Positions 1 through 7,502 of a DNA stretch of 64,000 nucleotides are shown here, piece after piece. The notes under the pieces were generated by a model. That model saw nothing but the letters and a program-made list of their open reading frames with translations. It ran no database searches and was not told the origin of the DNA. Both the position numbers and the translations under genes were made by a program. The stretch's first letter is position 1. Each line of letters opens with the position of its first letter. The stretch comes from Paenarthrobacter sp. GOM3. GTDB lineage: Bacteria; Actinomycetota; Actinomycetes; Actinomycetales; Micrococcaceae. The stretch is from positions 2,542,001 through 2,606,000 of the forward strand of contig NZ_CP136562.1 of NCBI RefSeq assembly GCF_018215265.2, read 5' to 3'.

Positions 1-259
1 CATTGGCCTGGATCGGCTGGAGGTCGACGGTCACCCCGGAATTGGCGGCTTCGAATTCCTTCTTGGCATCCTGCATGACCGCGTCCAGCGCCGTGAAGGA
101 ATCGGTTTTTTGGTACACGATCTTCAGGGTCTTGTTCCCGGCTGCATCAGGTGTGGGTGAGCACGACGTCGCCGCTGCAAGGACAGCGGCGACGGAGAGC
201 ATGGCGGCAGATCGGTAAAGGGCAGTTCTTGCCCGGAAGGTCTTTGTTCGGCGGCCCAT
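1..259 (-). CDS. ABC transporter substrate-binding lipoprotein, N-terminal part only
   Basis: The gene runs off the left edge, so only about 86 residues are visible. It starts at the ATG ending at 259. The product opens with a basic stretch (RRTKTFRAR), a hydrophobic core (MLSVAAVLAAAT) and a Cys at about residue 33 in a lipobox-like A-T-S-C, as expected of a secreted lipoprotein. After a short linker comes LKIVYQK and a helix of the kind seen at the start of mature sugar-type (family 1) extracellular solute-binding proteins. The divergence from typical cytoplasmic composition and the signal sequence support the reading. The ROK regulator just upstream on the same strand suggests a carbohydrate uptake locus. 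The substrate cannot be read from this fragment. Confidence 0.72.
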   Translation of the reverse strand, partial: MGRRTKTFRARTALYRSAAMLSVAAVLAAATSCSPTPDAAGNKTLKIVYQKTDSFTALDAVMQDAKKEFEAANSGVTVDLQPIQAN

Positions 260-359
260 GAGGCTCCAATCGGTCGAAGGTGGCTGCAAGCCAGCACTTC
301 ACCGTGACACCCATGCGACGTGGCCCAGCCTTGCGGATATTCAGTTGTCCTGCTTGGCT

Positions 360-1610
360 TTAGCCCTCCAGCAGGAGCCTTTGCGCCCGCGGGGCGAGCA
401 TGTGTTCCAGGACCAGGCACGCAGCACCGATCGCGCCGACGTCTTCGCCGACCCCTGTGCCTACCACTTCAAGCCCATGGATCATGCGGGCTGCGTTGTT
501 CCGTTCCAACAACGCCGGCACCCGTTCCATGAAGTACGGCGACATCCGGCCCCAGAACGGGCCGCCAAAGACCACCCGCTCCACGTCCAACGTGTTGGCT
601 ACGACGGATACCGCCCGGGCCACGAGGGTGGCCGACTTGTCCAGGATCGCAATGGCCCTGGCGTCACCGGCATCGGCTTTGTCGCACAACTCGGCGAACC
701 GCTCCTGGACTTCCGGGCCGTCCGTTCCCTGGCGGTTCCCGTCGAGCACGCCGGCTTCTTCAGCTTCGGCAACAAGAACCTGCGGGATGCTGGAGGACTT
801 GACGCATCCGCGCTGGCCGCAATCGCACAGGGGACCGTCGGGATCCACCACGATGTGGCCGATTTCGCCTGCGTTGCCGGACGTGCCTCGAACGACTTCG
901 TCATTGAGGACAATGCCGCAGCCGATACCGGTTCCCATGTACATGAAGATAAAGCTGCCTGCGCCACTGGCGCCGCCCGCCCACGTCTCAGCAACCGCTG
1001 CACTGGTGACATCCTTGTCCACCAAGGTCTCCAGGCCGGTGGCCTCAGTCAACGCTTCGCGGATGCGTACCCTGTTCCAGCGTGTCAGGAGCGGAGGGTC
1101 CACCACCGAGCCCTCATCGAGGTCGATCGGACCAGGAACCGCAACGCCGAGTCCGGCGATCTTGGACGCGTCCACGCCTGACTCCTGGATGAGGATGTCG
1201 ATTTGCGCTGCAATGCTGGTGATCACGTCCGCCGGGTCGCCCCCCGGGGTGGCCATGCGTGAATGCCTGACGACATCGCCCAGCAGGTCCAGGACCACAA
1301 AAGTAATGACGGCCGGGTCCAGGTGCACGCCCACGGCGTACATCCCGGCGGGGTTCAGGCGCAGGATGGTCCGGGGCTTACCCGGGCCCGAACCTTCTTT
1401 GCCGGCCTCCATGATGAGCTGCTGGTCAAGGAGTCGCCGGGAAATGTTGGATATGGTTTGCGGCGAAAGCCCAACAATTTGCGCCAGTTCAACGCGGCTG
1501 AGCCCTCCCGAGGATCGCCGGATCGCCTCCAGGATGACGGTGAGGTTGAAGTCCCCCATCCTGGGTAGGTTCGTTCCGCGCCTAGGTGTCGGCTGCCGGA
1601 TCTCAGTCAC
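360..1610 (-). CDS. ROK family transcriptional regulator
   Basis: This 416-residue protein has a winged helix-turn-helix at about residues 20-75 (SRVELAQIVGLSPQTISN) followed by a ROK domain. The domain shows the G-x-G-x-G-I nucleotide-loop type motif near 226-233, the metal-ligand GH at 251-252 and the zinc motif C-x-C-G-x-x-G-C at 262-269. In ROK sugar kinases the catalytic Asp lies in N-D-x-N; here D200 is kept but the following Asn is Thr, and the residue after GCV is Lys where kinases have Glu. Family knowledge says such proteins are sugar-responsive repressors rather than kinases. The GTG start has a GAGG motif upstream. The solute-binding gene directly downstream is the likely target, with the regulator acting on sugar transport; this is inference. 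Confidence 0.88.
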   Translation of the reverse strand: MTEIRQPTPRRGTNLPRMGDFNLTVILEAIRRSSGGLSRVELAQIVGLSPQTISNISRRLLDQQLIMEAGKEGSGPGKPRTILRLNPAGMYAVGVHLDPAVITFVVLDLLGDVVRHSRMATPGGDPADVITSIAAQIDILIQESGVDASKIAGLGVAVPGPIDLDEGSVVDPPLLTRWNRVRIREALTEATGLETLVDKDVTSAAVAETWAGGASGAGSFIFMYMGTGIGCGIVLNDEVVRGTSGNAGEIGHIVVDPDGPLCDCGQRGCVKSSSIPQVLVAEAEEAGVLDGNRQGTDGPEVQERFAELCDKADAGDARAIAILDKSATLVARAVSVVANTLDVERVVFGGPFWGRMSPYFMERVPALLERNNAARMIHGLEVVGTGVGEDVGAIGAACLVLEHMLAPRAQRLLLEG

Positions 1611-1741
1611 TGATGCCCCTCGTCATTGGAAAAACGTCGTCAATTAAGTCTGTCTGAATCGTACGATACCCACGCCACCACCGATACGAGCACACGCAGG
1701 CGAGGGGGTCAGGGCTTGGTAACGATGAGCCGGACACGCCC

Positions 1742-2872
1742 TTAGGCTTTCCGGCTGCGGGTCACCGTGAACTTCGGGTTCCGGCCTTCCTCCACTGTCG
1801 GCCCGACATATCGCTCCAAGGCAGGGCGGTACTGCAGGTGGCTGTTGTACACGGTCCACAGTTCCCCTCCGGGCGCCAGGACCCGTGCTGCGGCCTCGAA
1901 CAACTTCAGGGCGGCACCGGCATGCACGTTTGCCCCCAGGTGGAAAGGCGGGTTCAGCAGGATAAGGTCGGCGCTCCCCGCCTCGAGGCTGGACATGGCG
2001 TCGTCGTGGATGACGCTGATGCGCTCCCCCAGCCCGTTCGCGGCCGCGGTCGCCGTCGCCGATGCGACGGCTGCCGCGGACTGGTCCGTTGCGATGACCC
2101 GTGCACCGGGTTGATGGCGGGCATACATCGTGGCGAGGATTCCGGTTCCGCAACCAAGATCCACTGCCTGCCGGGCCGCTGGCATCCGATCGAGGAAACC
2201 AAGGAGGTAGCGGGTTCCGATGTCCAGTCGGGCTCCGGAGAACACTGCGCCGTGGGCGCAGACAGTGATTCCCAGTTCGGGGTTGGACTCCACCACGGGA
2301 AACGGCGGCTCGCCGGAGACCGTCAGGGGGGTTTTGGCCACGAGGATCCGCGATTTTTGCCTGGCCAACTGGGGTTGGACCGCGGAGAAGTACTTCCCCA
2401 GGACGGCGTTCATTCCCACCGACATGTGCTTGACGCGTCCACCGGCGAGCAGGACCGCATCCGGCCCCGCGAACCGGGCGACGGCGTCGGCGATTTCTTC
2501 CAACTCGGCCAGCGACTTGGGCAGCTGCAACAGCACCAGGTCAGCACCCTGCAGCAATTCCCGGCCAAGTTCGTGTGGCGTATACCGTCCATCCAGCCCG
2601 GCCGCGGCGGCATTGCGCTGCAGCGCGGCCCTGCCGGTGAACAGGTCCTGGTTGACGCGGACATGCCCGACGCCGGTACCGGCCAAGGTGCCTAAGGTCA
2701 GGGCACCGTAACGGTCACCGATGACCACCACCTGGCTATCCGGCCTGAGATAGCCTTCCGCGGTCTCCAGAAGCAGCCGATCCGTGGCGTCGTAAGCCCG
2801 CAGATTTTCCGCTTCGACGTCCGGAAGCCTGCTCAACGTACCGAACAGTGCTTCGAGTTCCCATGCCGTCAC
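1742..2872 (-). CDS. RsmC/RlmG-like class I SAM-dependent rRNA methyltransferase
   Basis: The 376-residue protein has a degenerate N-terminal methyltransferase-like half and a catalytic C-terminal Rossmann domain. The C-terminal half carries the SAM motif VDLGCGTG at about 237-244, an acidic motif II (IATDQS, 260-265) and the NPPF signature at 307-310. The two-domain layout with NPPF is typical of enzymes that methylate the exocyclic N2 of guanine in rRNA (RsmC, 16S G1207; RlmG, 23S G1835). Which nucleotide is modified cannot be told from the sequence. The GTG start is preceded by AGGAAA. It stands alone between the ROK gene and the cupin. Confidence 0.82.
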   Translation of the reverse strand: MTAWELEALFGTLSRLPDVEAENLRAYDATDRLLLETAEGYLRPDSQVVVIGDRYGALTLGTLAGTGVGHVRVNQDLFTGRAALQRNAAAAGLDGRYTPHELGRELLQGADLVLLQLPKSLAELEEIADAVARFAGPDAVLLAGGRVKHMSVGMNAVLGKYFSAVQPQLARQKSRILVAKTPLTVSGEPPFPVVESNPELGITVCAHGAVFSGARLDIGTRYLLGFLDRMPAARQAVDLGCGTGILATMYARHQPGARVIATDQSAAAVASATATAAANGLGERISVIHDDAMSSLEAGSADLILLNPPFHLGANVHAGAALKLFEAAARVLAPGGELWTVYNSHLQYRPALERYVGPTVEEGRNPKFTVTRSRKA

Positions 2873-3068
2873 AACGCGTTTCCTGCTTTCCTTGCTTCAA
2901 TGTCTCGACTTATTCCACGCCCGGGAGCACTCTGGAGGCACAACACAAACACCCGTCCGACCCGCGGTCAGCGAACTGGCACCGGCACTGACGGGCATCG
3001 GTCCCAGCGGTCGTAGGAGCCAGGGCGTCGGGACCACCAACAGTTGCTCCCCTCCCCTGCGAGAAGCC

Positions 3069-3449
3069 ATGAGTGTCAATGCTGTCACGAACCTGGAAGT
3101 AAAATCCCACAATTCCCCAGATGAAACACGCCACCCTGACAAGACCACGCTGGATCTCGTCACCGTAGGAGACTACACAATCGGCCGCATGACGTTTGAG
3201 CCTGGATGGACCTGGGCCGACTGCATCAAGCCAGTTGTCGGCACGGATTCCTGCCAGTTGAGCCACGTCGGCTTTTGCGTGTCCGGCAAACTGGACGTGG
3301 AAACCAACGACGGCGGACGTATAAGCATCTCGGCCGGCGATTCCTACACCATTCCGCCCGGCCACAATGCGTGGGTGGTCGGTGACCAGCCGTTCCAAGG
3401 TGTCGAGTTCGTCAGCGGCGCCGAGTTCGCCAAGGCACTTTCGGATTAG
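3069..3449 (+). CDS. small single-domain cupin protein
   Basis: A 126-residue protein with one cupin barrel: a conserved-looking G-R-M-T strand, the HVGFCVSGKLDVE strand pair near 68-80 and the D-S-Y-T-I-P-P-G-H turn near 98-106. The ATG at 3069 was chosen because GAGAAG lies just upstream and the sequence before it is low-complexity and not cupin-like; an open frame does extend upstream to 2892. Such cupins bind small ligands or metals or act as sensors, and the ligand here is unknown. A strong terminator follows 18 bp after the stop. Confidence 0.75.
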   Translation: MSVNAVTNLEVKSHNSPDETRHPDKTTLDLVTVGDYTIGRMTFEPGWTWADCIKPVVGTDSCQLSHVGFCVSGKLDVETNDGGRISISAGDSYTIPPGHNAWVVGDQPFQGVEFVSGAEFAKALSD

Positions 3450-3466
3450 CACCGGCCTTGGGAAAC

Positions 3467-3500
3467 AAAGGGACCCCGCTCACATGAGCGGGGTCCCTTT
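3467..3500. terminator. perfect 16-bp stem terminator after the cupin gene
   Basis: AAAGGGACCCCGCTCA and its exact reverse complement are separated by two bases; the A-tract on one side and the T-tract on the other allow termination in both directions. It separates the plus-strand cupin gene from the minus-strand tRNA-Ala, whose 3' end is at 3507. Confidence 0.85.
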
Positions 3501-3506
3501 CCGAAG

Positions 3507-3579
3507 TGGAGCTGAGGGGACTCGAACCCCTGACCCCCTGCATGCCATGCAGGTGCGCTACCAGCTGCGCCACAGCCCC
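3507..3579 (-). tRNA. tRNA-Ala (anticodon GGC), copy 1
   Basis: The 73-nt cloverleaf has acceptor GGGGCTG paired with CAGCTCC, discriminator A, D-arm GCGC, anticodon arm CCTGC/GCAGG around loop ATGGCAT (anticodon GGC), and T-arm AGGGG-TTCGAGT-CCCCT. CCA is not encoded. It is identical over all 73 nt to the second copy at 4664-4736. Confidence 0.96.
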
Positions 3580-3728
3580 GGAAATGTTGGCTTTTCGAAG
3601 AAGTATTTCTCTTCCCGTCGAAGCAACTCGTCAATACTAACCACAATTCACCAAGAAGAGAAATCACTCCAAGGTGAGGTGCATCACCCTTCTCCCACCC
3701 TGTTTGCATGGGCTCTTTCAGGTGGACG

Positions 3729-3784
3729 CGGCAGCCGAGGTGCGTTGGATGAATCCATCGCACCTCCCCCCAAGCCGGCTGCCG
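3729..3784. repeat. nested inverted repeat upstream of the TetR-type gene
   Basis: Outer arms CGGCAGCCG (3729-3737) and CGGCTGCCG (3776-3784) are exact complements. Inside them, AGGTGCG (3738-3744) pairs with CGCACCT (3759-3765), and TGGAT pairs with ATCCA, around a GA tip. The two stems are contiguous on the left side. As RNA this would be a long, GC-rich hairpin, but no T-tract follows, so it is not an obvious terminator. Confidence 0.6.
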
Positions 3785-3844
3785 GTGACCCAGACGGGAA
3801 CACCCGAGTGGCTCACCTGAATTCTAGGATCCCCGGGCCTGTAA

Positions 3845-3868
3845 ACCAAACCGTCCAGTCGGTTTTGT
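3845..3868. promoter_or_regulatory. operator-like dyad, ARE-type candidate
   Basis: AAACCG at 3848-3853 and CGGTTT at 3860-3865 form an inverted repeat centred at 3856.5, with further matching bases outside (A3845/T3868, C3846/G3867). Gamma-butyrolactone receptors bind boxes with A/C-rich left and GTTTGT-like right halves, which this resembles. It lies about 100 bp before the regulator's start codon, so it could be the site of autoregulation. Binding is inferred only from the resemblance. Confidence 0.5.
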
Positions 3869-3969
3869 CGACACACCTGCCGCAAAGAGGGCGGTGATAG
3901 CGTTATCGGGACGCAAAGCTGCCCGATGCACTTGGCGGCCGTCCCATACCGAGAGGTTCTGCATACCCC

Positions 3970-4560
3970 ATGCAACAACGTGCCAAGGACACCCGGCTGG
4001 CCGTCATCGAAGGTGCCGCCCAGGTCTTCGCGGAAATTGGCTATGGGAATGCCAGCCTGACCGACATCACCAAACGTGCCGGAGTGACCAAAGGTGCTCT
4101 CTACTTCCATTTCACCTCCAAGCGCGAACTCGCCTTGGCAGTCATTGAAGAGCAGCACGCCCTGGTGCTCGCCGCCGGAGCAGAAATAATCGGGTCCTCC
4201 AAGCCGCCCATGGACAAACTCATCGCCCTTTGCCGGATGTTCGGCCAGCAACTCCTTGACGAGCCCATCGTCCAGGGCGGTATCAGGCTCACGTTCGAAG
4301 CAACCGCGTTCCAAGCGGATGTGTCCGGACCCTACGAAGACTGGATCAGCACCGCTGAACAGTTGCTTCAACAGGCCGTGAATGAGGGCCATGTACGTCC
4401 GGACGTGGATCCAGCGGCTTTCTCCCGGTACCTGATCGCGTCCTTCACGGGCGTGCAGATGGTCTCGGATGTCCTGACCGGCAGGAAAGACGTTCTGCTC
4501 CGGATCGACCAGATGTGGGAATTCATGCTGCCGGCATTGGGTATGGGCGCCAGTACCTGA
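3970..4560 (+). CDS. TetR-family regulator of the gamma-butyrolactone receptor (ScbR/ArpA) type
   Basis: The 196-residue protein begins with a classic TetR DNA-binding domain: TRLAVIEGAAQVFAEIGYGNAS, then helix-turn-helix residues 29-48 including GVTKGALYFHFTSKREL. The C-terminal half matches what is known of gamma-butyrolactone receptors: PYEDW with Trp125 at the place of the ligand-contacting Trp of ArpA/CprB, and GVQMVSDVLTGRKDVL-RIDQMW near the end. No AfsA-like synthase gene lies nearby, so it is an orphan receptor here. It sits alone between two tRNA-Ala genes. No clear Shine-Dalgarno sequence precedes the ATG. It could instead sense another hydrophobic molecule, as pseudo-receptors of this family do. 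Confidence 0.85.
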   Translation: MQQRAKDTRLAVIEGAAQVFAEIGYGNASLTDITKRAGVTKGALYFHFTSKRELALAVIEEQHALVLAAGAEIIGSSKPPMDKLIALCRMFGQQLLDEPIVQGGIRLTFEATAFQADVSGPYEDWISTAEQLLQQAVNEGHVRPDVDPAAFSRYLIASFTGVQMVSDVLTGRKDVLLRIDQMWEFMLPALGMGAST

Positions 4561-4663
4561 TTGCCAGGACCGCGCAAAGCCGCCACGCGCGGAAAGCCAC
4601 GGTGAAAAGAAGAGAGACCCTGCCTTCTCCATGTTTCCATGAAGTAGGCAGAGCCTCGATTGG

Positions 4664-4736
4664 TGGAGCTGAGGGGACTCGAACCCCTGACCCCCTGCAT
4701 GCCATGCAGGTGCGCTACCAGCTGCGCCACAGCCCC
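4664..4736 (-). tRNA. tRNA-Ala (anticodon GGC), copy 2
   Basis: Identical over 73 nt to the copy at 3507-3579, with the same GGC anticodon loop ATGGCAT and no encoded CCA. An imperfect hairpin (CTGCCT...AGGCAG, about 4619-4651) lies between its 3' end and the stop of the TetR-type gene and may end both transcripts. Confidence 0.96.
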
Positions 4737-4851
4737 ATATCTTCGCTGCCCAACGCCTGGCATTTCAGCCATCCGCGCCGAAGCAACTCAAATATCTTAG
4801 AACAGCGATTCCGAAAATTCCAAATCGGGCATATTCGGTGCCGCGCAGTCC

Positions 4852-5256
4852 TTAGTGCTCGGAATCCTCCGCGGTGACTGCCTTGGCGGAGGCGTCGTCA
4901 CCCAGCTCAAGGTCCACCACAGGGCAGTCCTTCCACAGGCGATCCAAGGCATAGAAGACCCTGTCCTCTGCGTGCTGAACGTGAATGACGATGTCGGCGT
5001 AGTCCAGCAGGACCCAACGGCCCTCGGAGCGTCCTTCGCGGCGCACCGGGCGGAGGTCCTGCTTCAAGAGTTCTTCTTCGATACCGTCAACAATGGCGTT
5101 GACCTGGCGTTCCGTCGGAGCCGAGGCGATCAGGAAAACGTCTGTGAGTGCCAGACGCTCGCTGACGTCGAGGGCGACGATATCCTCGGCAAGTTTGCCG
5201 GCCGCGGCACGCGCGGCGTGGCGGGCGAGGGTGATGGATTGTTCATGTGCAGACAC
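4852..5256 (-). CDS. rsfS: ribosome silencing factor RsfS
   Basis: The 134-residue protein has the RsfS/Iojap fold: VALDVSERLALTDVFLIASAPTERQVNAIVDGIEEEL, then WVLLDYADIVIHVQ near 82-95 and a C-terminal acidic tail. RsfS binds ribosomal protein L14 and blocks joining of the subunits, lowering translation when nutrients are scarce. The start is GTG with AAGGAG five bases before it. It is the last gene of a minus-strand run nadD - membrane protein - rsfS, the order found in many actinobacteria. Confidence 0.95.
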   Translation of the reverse strand: MSAHEQSITLARHAARAAAGKLAEDIVALDVSERLALTDVFLIASAPTERQVNAIVDGIEEELLKQDLRPVRREGRSEGRWVLLDYADIVIHVQHAEDRVFYALDRLWKDCPVVDLELGDDASAKAVTAEDSEH

Positions 5257-5314
5257 GGGGACTCCTTGTTGTGGCCTGTGGCCTGTGAATGGCGTGAGCC
5301 GTTGTTTAGCGGAA

Positions 5315-6493
5315 CTAGCCGCTGGTAATCATGATGATGCCGACGATGAGCGCAACGATGCCCAGTGCGAGGACACCGAACTGCAACAGCCTGTTGCGCT
5401 GGGCCCTGGCCAGGCCAGCTGTGTTGGCATCGAGAGGGTCAAGCCCGTAGGCAGTGCTCGCCGAAACCGGTGGCCTTTGCGCCTCTTCGCCGGGTTCCGC
5501 CAAAGGGACAGGCTTCTTGCGGGCCGAACGCGCTACAGCTTCCGCCCGCGCCAGGACACCCGCACGGCCGCGTACGCCCGGCTTCTTACCGGCTGTTGGT
5601 TCAGCCTCAAGCTTGGGACCGGCGGAGGTAATCAAAGGAACGAACGTGGTACTGGGCCGCTTCATGACGGGCCGTTCGACACCTGGTACCTTAACGAATT
5701 CCAATGGCGTGACCATGGCAAGGTTATTTGCCGTCGAAGGACCCGAATTCCCGGGGTTTGGCTTACGCGGCTCGGCCTTGACTTGGTCCGGCGTCGCCTG
5801 TTCGGCCAGTTTCTGCTTCGCAGCGGCACGCTTGTTCAACACGGCCGCGCGCTCCGCCAGGGCAATCTGCTGGGCCAACACCTCTGGATCAACCGCCAGG
5901 GGGTCCTGTTCGGCTATGTGTTCCAGTTTGGCGGTCTGGTTTTGGACCTGCGCCGCGATCAGCTCGCGAACAGCGAGGGCCTGCTCCACTGACATGTCGG
6001 ATTCGGCCGGGGCACTCTTGCCCTCTCCCCCGTCGGCCTTCGTGGCGGCGGCCGGAGCTTCCTCCTCCTCGGGCTTCGGCTTGGCAGTCTCGGGCTTGGC
6101 GGCCTCGGGCTTGGCAGCGTCCGGCGCCGGAACGATGGGGTTCATGGAGGTGGCAACTTCAGCTTGAAGTTGCTGCAACCTCAGCTGGCGACGCGTCGGC
6201 GGCCCACCACCGGACAGCTGTTCTTCCTTGTCAGCCAGGTCCTTGATGGTCCGGAGGGCCGCGCGGTCGCGGGCACGGATCTGGGATGAACGCTCCTGCG
6301 CCGCGGGTCCCACGGCGTCCACCGGTGCATTTGCCGCACGCCTGTTACGCGCGTTTGGGCGGTCGGCTTCCTCGGCGGAAGCCGCCTCTGCCGGGTCGTT
6401 TGACGTAGCGTCCGGCGTTGTTTCCGGGTGCTCTTCCCGGGCACGGCGAAGCTCGCGCCTGCTGCGGATGGGTCGCTGTTCCTGGCTGCTCAT
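5315..6493 (-). CDS. Ala/Pro/Glu-rich membrane-anchored protein of unknown function
   Basis: I do not recognise a named family. The 392-residue protein starts with a basic-acidic segment (RSRRELRRAREE), continues with low-complexity Ala/Glu/Pro/Lys regions including a short tandem AAKPE-type repeat (coded by 15-bp units around 6076-6120), has a helical section rich in Ala and Gln that may form a coiled coil (about 165-230), and ends in a single transmembrane helix (LLQFGVLALGIVALIVGIIMI) close to the C terminus. The topology suggests a tail-anchored cytoplasmic protein. Its conserved place between nadD and rsfS hints at a link to growth or translation, but nothing direct shows it. It starts 8 bp after the nadD stop, without a clear ribosome binding site. 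Confidence 0.75.
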   Translation of the reverse strand: MSSQEQRPIRSRRELRRAREEHPETTPDATSNDPAEAASAEEADRPNARNRRAANAPVDAVGPAAQERSSQIRARDRAALRTIKDLADKEEQLSGGGPPTRRQLRLQQLQAEVATSMNPIVPAPDAAKPEAAKPETAKPKPEEEEAPAAATKADGGEGKSAPAESDMSVEQALAVRELIAAQVQNQTAKLEHIAEQDPLAVDPEVLAQQIALAERAAVLNKRAAAKQKLAEQATPDQVKAEPRKPNPGNSGPSTANNLAMVTPLEFVKVPGVERPVMKRPSTTFVPLITSAGPKLEAEPTAGKKPGVRGRAGVLARAEAVARSARKKPVPLAEPGEEAQRPPVSASTAYGLDPLDANTAGLARAQRNRLLQFGVLALGIVALIVGIIMITSG

Positions 6494-6501
6494 TTAAAAA
6501 C

Positions 6502-7128
6502 TCATTCAGTACGTGCTTGGTCGTCTGATCCGGACAGTGCGGCCGACAGTTCCCCTGCGGAAGGCCGGGGTGCGTACAGCCCATACTTTGCGATGTACTG
6601 GACCACTCCGTCCGGCACGAGGTACCACACCGGGTTGCCCGCGCCGACGCGTGTCCTGCAATCCGTGGAGGAAATAGCCATGGCGGGAACTTCGAGCAGG
6701 CTGACATCGTCCGTCCGGCCCAAATCGTTCAATTCGTGTCCGGGGCGGGTCACACCGACAAAATGGGCCAAGGACCACAATTCGTCGACATCTTTCCAGG
6801 ACAGGATCTGCGCCAAAGCGTCGGCACCCGTAATGAAGAACAGGTCCGCGTCGGGACGAAGTTCCCTTAAGTCGCGAAGGGTGTCGATGGTGAACGTCGG
6901 ACCCGGCCGGTCCACGTCCACGCGGCTCACGGTAAAGCGGGGGTTGGAAGCTGTGGCGATCACCGTCATGAGGTAGCGGTGTTCGGGTTCGCTGACCTGC
7001 TTGTGCGACTTTTGCCACGGCTGCCCCGTGGGCACGAAAACCACTTCATCAAGGTCGAACTTGGCTGCTACTTCACTTGCAGCCACAAGGTGGCCGTGAT
7101 GGATGGGATCGAACGTTCCACCCATCAC
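6502..7128 (-). CDS. nadD: nicotinate-nucleotide adenylyltransferase
   Basis: This enzyme joins ATP and nicotinate mononucleotide to make deamido-NAD in NAD synthesis. The 208-residue protein shows [12 protein letters not shown] at residues 3-14 (the nucleotidyltransferase HxGH motif), FFITGADAL, and the late ISSTDCR motif (S-x-T-x-x-R). The start is uncertain: family members usually read R-L-G-V before MGGTFDP, and here GGC GTG directly precedes the ATG, so translation may begin at the GTG at 7131 or somewhat upstream. The gene is followed closely by the membrane protein gene and rsfS. Confidence 0.93.
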   Translation of the reverse strand: MMGGTFDPIHHGHLVAASEVAAKFDLDEVVFVPTGQPWQKSHKQVSEPEHRYLMTVIATASNPRFTVSRVDVDRPGPTFTIDTLRDLRELRPDADLFFITGADALAQILSWKDVDELWSLAHFVGVTRPGHELNDLGRTDDVSLLEVPAMAISSTDCRTRVGAGNPVWYLVPDGVVQYIAKYGLYAPRPSAGELSAALSGSDDQARTE

Positions 7129-7180
7129 GCCCAGCCGGAGCCTGCGCTCCGACTCCCCGCGTGGTATTGCGGCGATAATG

Positions 7181-7420
7181 TTAGTGGCCCTGGCCGTGGG
7201 TGTGCTTGTTGGGGTGCTGGCGGTGCGGATCGGAGTGCTCTTCCACTGCCTCGTGACGGTTGCCGAGGTTGGTGTAGGACAGGGTTACGAACATGAGAAC
7301 CAGCAGCAGGGCAAACATCGAGATGCCGAAGACCCACGGCTCGGCCCACAGCGGGGCGAGTTCCTCGTGGCCGCCTTCTGTCTCGGCGGCAATGGACGTG
7401 GCGATCTGCTGAAACAGCAT
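7181..7420 (-). CDS. small single-helix membrane protein
   Basis: The 79-residue product has an N-terminal acidic/amphipathic part, one membrane helix at about residues 31-50 ([19 protein letters not shown]) and a His-rich tail ([14 protein letters not shown]). GGGGAGAAG stands immediately before the ATG. The His-rich end could bind metal, but that is speculation. It lies between proA and nadD on the same strand, 50 bp before nadD. No function is recognised. Confidence 0.65.
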   Translation of the reverse strand: MLFQQIATSIAAETEGGHEELAPLWAEPWVFGISMFALLLVLMFVTLSYTNLGNRHEAVEEHSDPHRQHPNKHTHGQGH

Positions 7421-7452
7421 CTTCTCCCCTAGTTGGTTCTCAAAGGATTTCG

Positions 7453-7472
7453 ACGGCGGGACTCCCCGCCGT
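7453..7472. terminator. short GC hairpin after proA
   Basis: ACGGCGGG and CCCGCCGT are exact complements around a 4-base loop, 31 bp after the proA stop. There is no strong T-tract, so termination may be partial and some transcripts may run into the small membrane protein gene. Confidence 0.5.
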
Positions 7473-7502
7473 TCCGGACTTCTGTTCTATGTTACCGCGT
7501 TG

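Larger units (their letters stand above)
3580..3969. other. 390-bp non-coding stretch upstream of the ScbR-like regulator
   Basis: No convincing reading frame lies here. It holds the promoter region of the minus-strand tRNA-Ala, a nested inverted repeat (3729-3784) and an operator-like dyad (3845-3868). An 11-bp element, GAGTTGCTTCG on the minus strand at 3619-3629, recurs at 4779-4789 at nearly the same distance (40 and 43 bp) from the second tRNA-Ala, so it is probably part of both tRNA promoters. Confidence 0.6.

Noticed and set aside
2892..3068. N-terminal extension of the cupin gene to an upstream ATG.
   Set aside because: The added 59 residues are low-complexity and not cupin-like, and the ATG at 3069 has its own ribosome binding site.
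3819..3872. EcoRI, BamHI, SmaI and SalI sites lie close together (GAATTC, GGATCC, CCCGGG, GTCGAC), like a cloning polylinker.
   Set aside because: Order and spacing do not match common vector polylinkers, the flanks continue smoothly as chromosomal sequence, and the SalI site is part of the operator-like region. Chance is the simpler reading.
6076..6120. Three 15-bp tandem units (CGGGCTTGGC-type) as a possible repeat array.
   Set aside because: They code for an in-frame Ala-Lys-Pro-Glu repeat inside a low-complexity protein; there are no spacers and no CRISPR-like structure.
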